Shown piece after piece: positions 60,504 to 64,000 of a stretch of DNA of 64,000 nucleotides. The notes under the pieces were generated by a model, which did not search any database, was not told where the DNA came from, and saw nothing but the letters and a program-made list of their open reading frames with translations. The DNA comes from Pontibacter diazotrophicus (GTDB lineage Bacteria; Bacteroidota; Bacteroidia; Cytophagales; Hymenobacteraceae), in contig NZ_QRGR01000011.1 of the NCBI RefSeq assembly GCF_003367245.1, positions 62,001 through 126,000 of the forward strand. Reading direction: 5' to 3'. The position numbers and the translations under genes were made by a program. Position 1 is the first letter of the stretch. Each line of letters starts with the position of its first letter.

Positions 60504-62663
60504 CTACACCAGTTCTATCTCCTGCACCTCACAGGCTTTGTAAAAAAACAACTTATGAATGTCTATGACTTCTTCGTTTGCTCCTACCCGCCTTTTCACG
60601 TAAGTGCCATCTTCCCGCATAATATAAGAGTTCTGGTTGTCCTGCACGTTATAATAGAGGATGTTGATGACTTCCTTTTTCAACTCTTCATTCGTGATAA
60701 GGAAAAGGGCTTCTATTCGCCTGTCGAAGCTGCGCACCATAATATCGGCGCTGCCGCTGTATACCTTAGGGTCGCCGTTGTTGTGGAAGTAATACAGTCG
60801 TGAGTGCTCTAAATACTCTCCCACAATAGATTTCACCGTAATGTTCTCGCTCAGTTCCTCGCGGCCAGGACGAAGGCAGCAGATTCCGCGCACAATCAAC
60901 TTGATAGGCACGCCGGCTTTAGATGCCTTGTAAAATTCATCAATCACCTCTTTATCCTCCAGCGAATTAATCTTGATCACGATGCCGCTCTTTAGGCCTT
61001 TCTTAGCATTGCGCGCTTCGTTGCGGATTAACTCAATTAATTGATGCCGCATGCCTTTCGGCGACGTCATCAGGCACTTGTACTCGTTTGGCCTGGAGTG
61101 GCCTGTGATAACGTTGAAGAACTCTGACACGTCGTGCGCATACACTTCATTTGTTGTCAGCAGGCTCACATCAGTATAGAGGCGCGCGGTTTGTTCATTG
61201 TAGTTTCCGCTTCCGATGTGTATGTAACGCGTCACCTTCTCCCCTTCCTTCCGGATGATCATGAGCATTTTGGTGTGTGTTTTATACTTGCTGATGCCGT
61301 AGATCACGAAGCAGCCCGCCTTCTCCAGCCGCTCCCCTTCTCTTAAGTTACGCTCTTCATCAAAGCGCGCCTTCACCTCAAACAGCACCGATACGTGCTT
61401 GCCGTTTTCGGCGGCCTTCAGCAGCGCTGCCGTTACCCGCGACTGGTCTGCCAGCCGGTAGATGGTTTGCTTGATTCCCAGCACCGACGGGTCCTCGGCG
61501 GCACGCTCCAATAAGCTCACAACCGGTTCCATGCTGTTGTAAGGGTGGTGCAGCAACACATCATGCTCCTTCAGGTACTCGAACATATCCACGCCATCGC
61601 TGGGCAGGCTAAGTGGCTGCACCGCCGATGGTTGCTTAAAGCCTTTGTCCTTAAAATGCCGGTGGTTGATAATCTGCCACAGCCCCCGCAGATCTATGAG
61701 GGAGTTGATGGTGAACACATTGGCATTATCGATTGTCCAGCGATCTTTCAGGATTTTCATCATGAACTGCGATGGATTTCTTTCCACTTCAAGTCGCACT
61801 ACCCGGCCTTTTTTACGTGTGCGCAGCTTCGACTTAATCTCCTGTATAAAGTCTGCCTCCAGGTCATCCGACTCCTCGAGGGTAAAGTCGCCGTTGCGGG
61901 TAATCCGGAACAGGTTAACCGCCACAATCTCCACATTCCGGAAAAGCTTTTTAATCTTCCAGCGGATAATATCTTCTATCGGTACAAAAACAATCCTGTC
62001 CTTGCGGTTTATCTCGTAGAAACGAGCCAGGTTCTGGGGTATCTGCACAAAAGTTACCCTATCCTGCGCCTTTAGCTCTTCTGTGGTGCGGGTTACCACA
62101 CCAAAGGTAAGCAACTGGTTCATCAGCAGCGGGAAGCCATGGTAGTTGTCGAACACCATGGGCGTGAGCAGCGGGTAAATGGTATTTTTGAAAAAGGAAT
62201 CAACTTTCTTCTGTTCGATTTCTGTCAGTTCGCTCACCTTCAGAATATCGCAGCCGTGCTTTTCAAAGATTGGTTTCAGCTCGTTGTTAAAGGTCAGGTA
62301 TTGGTCGTTGACGAAGCGATGGGCATAATCCAGCAGCTTTTTACGGAACGGCAGCTCCCGCAGGCCGGAATAGTCAGTGCGCTCCTTACCGTAGTCGAGG
62401 TAATTGTACAAACTTCCCACCCTGATCATGAAGAACTCATCCAGGTTGGAGGATGTGATAGCCATAAACTTCAGCCTGTCGAAGAAGCTTTTGTTGGTAT
62501 CGCGCGCCTGGTCCAGCACCCGGTAGTTGAAACGCAACCAGCTCAGGTCGCGGCTAATGTACTTACTCCTTTTTATTTGGTCAGAAACTTTGTTTATAAG
62601 CATGCTTGCATCAATTTTAAAGGATAAAGAAGCGCTATGCGCTGCTATATCCTGCCTTACCAC
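60504..62663 (-). CDS. ppk1: Polyphosphate kinase 1
   Basis: A 719-residue enzyme that polymerises the ATP gamma phosphate into polyphosphate. Family blocks: SSNLDEFFMIRVGSLYNYLD, VQPLSLPSDGVDMFEYLKEH and HHPYNSMEPVVSLLERAAED in the N-terminal half, then KYKTHTKMLMIIRK with the catalytic His (autophosphorylated), YIHIGSGNYNEQTARLYTDV and VYSGSADIMVRSFDRRIEAL. The first 20 residues may be untranslated: an ATG at 62603 (MLINKVSDQIKRSKYISRDL) lies just before the conserved start. Monocistronic, with its own terminator, beside ppx. Very secure. Confidence 0.95.
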   Translation of the reverse strand: MVRQDIAAHSASLSFKIDASMLINKVSDQIKRSKYISRDLSWLRFNYRVLDQARDTNKSFFDRLKFMAITSSNLDEFFMIRVGSLYNYLDYGKERTDYSGLRELPFRKKLLDYAHRFVNDQYLTFNNELKPIFEKHGCDILKVSELTEIEQKKVDSFFKNTIYPLLTPMVFDNYHGFPLLMNQLLTFGVVTRTTEELKAQDRVTFVQIPQNLARFYEINRKDRIVFVPIEDIIRWKIKKLFRNVEIVAVNLFRITRNGDFTLEESDDLEADFIQEIKSKLRTRKKGRVVRLEVERNPSQFMMKILKDRWTIDNANVFTINSLIDLRGLWQIINHRHFKDKGFKQPSAVQPLSLPSDGVDMFEYLKEHDVLLHHPYNSMEPVVSLLERAAEDPSVLGIKQTIYRLADQSRVTAALLKAAENGKHVSVLFEVKARFDEERNLREGERLEKAGCFVIYGISKYKTHTKMLMIIRKEGEKVTRYIHIGSGNYNEQTARLYTDVSLLTTNEVYAHDVSEFFNVITGHSRPNEYKCLMTSPKGMRHQLIELIRNEARNAKKGLKSGIVIKINSLEDKEVIDEFYKASKAGVPIKLIVRGICCLRPGREELSENITVKSIVGEYLEHSRLYYFHNNGDPKVYSGSADIMVRSFDRRIEALFLITNEELKKEVINILYYNVQDNQNSYIMREDGTYVKRRVGANEEVIDIHKLFFYKACEVQEIELV

Positions 62664-62834
62664 AAAATATAACTATAATTTGATGCTGAAGTGTACAAAA
62701 AGGCAACAAAAATTTTTGTACTCAATCTAAAACGCTTTCTCCCAAAGGCTTGGAAGCTGGCCCTGGATTCAGCTTTCAAGCATCTGTAGACAAAATACCC
62801 GGCTACAGCCTGACAGCCTTTTGAAAACCAAAGG

Positions 62835-62864
62835 ACCGACTGCTGCTATAGTACAACAGTCGGT
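62835..62864. terminator. Hairpin between ppk1 and proA
   Basis: ACCGACTG (62835-62842) pairs with CAGTCGGT (62857-62864). It lies about 30 bases past the proA stop at 62896. The minus-strand tail (CCTTTGGTTTTC) is only partly U-rich, so terminator activity for proA is likely but not certain. The remaining gap 62664-62834 shows nothing else. Confidence 0.65.
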
Positions 62865-62895
62865 TTTCTGAAATTTATTGAATCTCCGGCTATAC

Positions 62896-64000
62896 TTAGG
62901 CCCTTACCTGCCCGTTCCCTTTCACAATCCACTTATAGCTGGTAAGCTCGTCTAATGCCATGGGGCCGCGGGCATGCAGCTTTTGGGTACTGATGCCTAT
63001 CTCAGCACCAAGGCCAAACTGGGCACCGTCGGTAAAGGCGGTAGAGGCGTTGGCATATACAGCGGCGGCATCCACTGCTTTCAGAAAAAGGTCTACGTTT
63101 GCCTCGTTTTCAGAAATGATGGCCTCGCTGTGCTGTGAGCTGTATTTATTGATATGCTCAATAGCCTCATCTAAGTCAGCCACTGTTTTTACAGACATCT
63201 TCAGCGAAAGGAATTCTGTTCCGAAATGCTTATCCGTTGCCTGATGCAGTTTTTCCTCCGGGTAGCTACCCTTCAGCACTTCATAAGCAGGTGCATCGGC
63301 ATATATGTCCACTTCTTTCTGTGCTAAGCCTTTTCCTATCTCTGTCAAATCCTGAACACGGTTCTTGTTGATTACCAGGCAGTCCAGGGCATTGCATACG
63401 CTTACTCTTCTTGTTTTGGCGTTCACAATAATTTCCTTTCCCTTCTCCAGGTCCGCAAACTCATCGAAATAGGTGTGCACGATTCCTGCTCCTGTTTCAA
63501 TAACCGGCACCTTCGAATTTTCGCGCACATAGTTGATCAATCCCTGGCTGCCGCGTGGAATGATAATGTCCACATAGCCCACGGCATGCAGCATCTCGTG
63601 TGTGGCTTCGCGGTCTGGTGGCAGGAGCTGCACTATGTTTCTGTCAACGCCGTTACTTTCCAGCACCTCATGTATCAGCTTTACGATGGCCGTGTTTGAG
63701 TCTTTTGCATCGCTGCCACCTTTTAGCAGCAGCGCATTTCCTGAGCGGAGACACAGGCTGAAAACATCGAAGGTTACGTTTGGCCGGGCTTCATAAATAA
63801 CACCGATAACGCCCAGGGGAACCGATACTTTTTTAAGCTCCAGCCCATTCTCCAGCTTCCGCTCGGCCAACACCTTCCCCAGTGGAGAAGGCAGGCTGGC
63901 CACATTCCGGATGTCGGCGGCTATACTCTCCACCCGCTCCCTTGTCAGCTGCAGCCGGTCGAATTTCGGGTCGCCGGCGTCCATGCGCTGCAGGTCTTTC
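62896..64000 (-). CDS. proA: Glutamate-5-semialdehyde dehydrogenase (gamma-glutamyl phosphate reductase), C-terminal part
   Basis: The frame is open to the right edge. The visible part (about 368 residues) lacks the N-terminal 40 or so residues of a normal 400-420-residue Pro[21 protein letters not shown] is the family signature, [16 protein letters not shown] and [15 protein letters not shown] the nucleotide region, [13 protein letters not shown] holds the catalytic Cys, and the C-terminal [20 protein letters not shown] is typical. The enzyme reduces glutamyl-5-phosphate with NADPH in proline biosynthesis. proB is not in the window and may lie to the right. Very secure, but incomplete. Confidence 0.93.
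   Translation of the reverse strand, partial: KDLQRMDAGDPKFDRLQLTRERVESIAADIRNVASLPSPLGKVLAERKLENGLELKKVSVPLGVIGVIYEARPNVTFDVFSLCLRSGNALLLKGGSDAKDSNTAIVKLIHEVLESNGVDRNIVQLLPPDREATHEMLHAVGYVDIIIPRGSQGLINYVRENSKVPVIETGAGIVHTYFDEFADLEKGKEIIVNAKTRRVSVCNALDCLVINKNRVQDLTEIGKGLAQKEVDIYADAPAYEVLKGSYPEEKLHQATDKHFGTEFLSLKMSVKTVADLDEAIEHINKYSSQHSEAIISENEANVDLFLKAVDAAAVYANASTAFTDGAQFGLGAEIGISTQKLHARGPMALDELTSYKWIVKGNGQVRA

Overview
The window looks like a chromosomal segment of a Bacteroidota bacterium, most likely a Cytophagales/Hymenobacteraceae (Pontibacter-like) species. This assignment is an inference. It rests on the near absence of Shine-Dalgarno sites, a few TAnnTTTG-type -7 boxes, short lipoprotein signals, the flavour of the protein families, and nested GC-rich palindromes in the intergenic gaps. 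I see no rRNA, tRNA, CRISPR array, phage or intact transposase gene. The genes at both edges are cut: a PAS-domain protein at the left and proA at the right.

Layout. 1-6.6 kb: a partial PAS sensor, a NudK-like NUDIX hydrolase, a minus-strand surface-polysaccharide operon (TuaH-like glycosyltransferase, UDP-galactopyranose mutase, GH5-like protein), and an unknown protein with a PD-(D/E)XK-like pattern. 6.9-17.6 kb: a sorbosone-dehydrogenase-like beta-propeller coupled to a helical protein, a lipoprotein flanked by two copies of a nested palindrome, an alpha/beta hydrolase, a membrane 4Fe-4S protein paired with a FAD oxidoreductase, a YaeR-type VOC protein, a PaaE-type reductase and a GNAT acetyltransferase. 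17.6-27.5 kb: a minus-strand molybdenum-cofactor locus (moeB-rhodanese, mobB-like/mobA fusion, moaC, moeA, moaA), then an isoquinoline-oxidoreductase-type molybdenum enzyme (two subunits) with a MocA-like cytidylyltransferase and XdhC. 27.8-35.3 kb: housekeeping and accessory genes (MaoC hydratase, Mut7-C protein, Dabb protein, AzgA-type purine permease, coiled-coil membrane protein, GNAT, exonuclease VII xseA/xseB).

35.8-56 kb is the centrepiece, an alpha-glucan/trehalose locus. An OtsA-OtsB fusion stands apart. GlgE, a TreS-maltokinase fusion and GlgB run leftward. TreZ, a GH57/DUF3536 protein, TreY and MalQ run rightward from the same 225-bp intergenic region. Together these cover the GlgE pathway (trehalose to maltose to maltose-1-phosphate to branched alpha-glucan) and the reverse TreY/TreZ route (glucan to trehalose), with MalQ recycling oligosaccharides. 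The role of the GH57/DUF3536 protein is not known. The trehalose-6-phosphatase half of OtsAB has lost the usual nucleophile, and GlgB carries AT-hook-like repeats in a long N-terminal tail.

56-64 kb: a redoxin-like protein, an L,D-transpeptidase-like protein, an M23 peptidase lipoprotein, polyphosphate metabolism (ppx/gppA and ppk1, convergent) and partial proA. Four copies of a roughly 150-bp nested inverted repeat (9.1, 10.3, 35.4 and 60.2 kb) and three other palindromic element types sit in the intergenic gaps. These elements, together with the GH57/DUF3536 gene and the degenerate OtsB domain, are the observations most worth following up.
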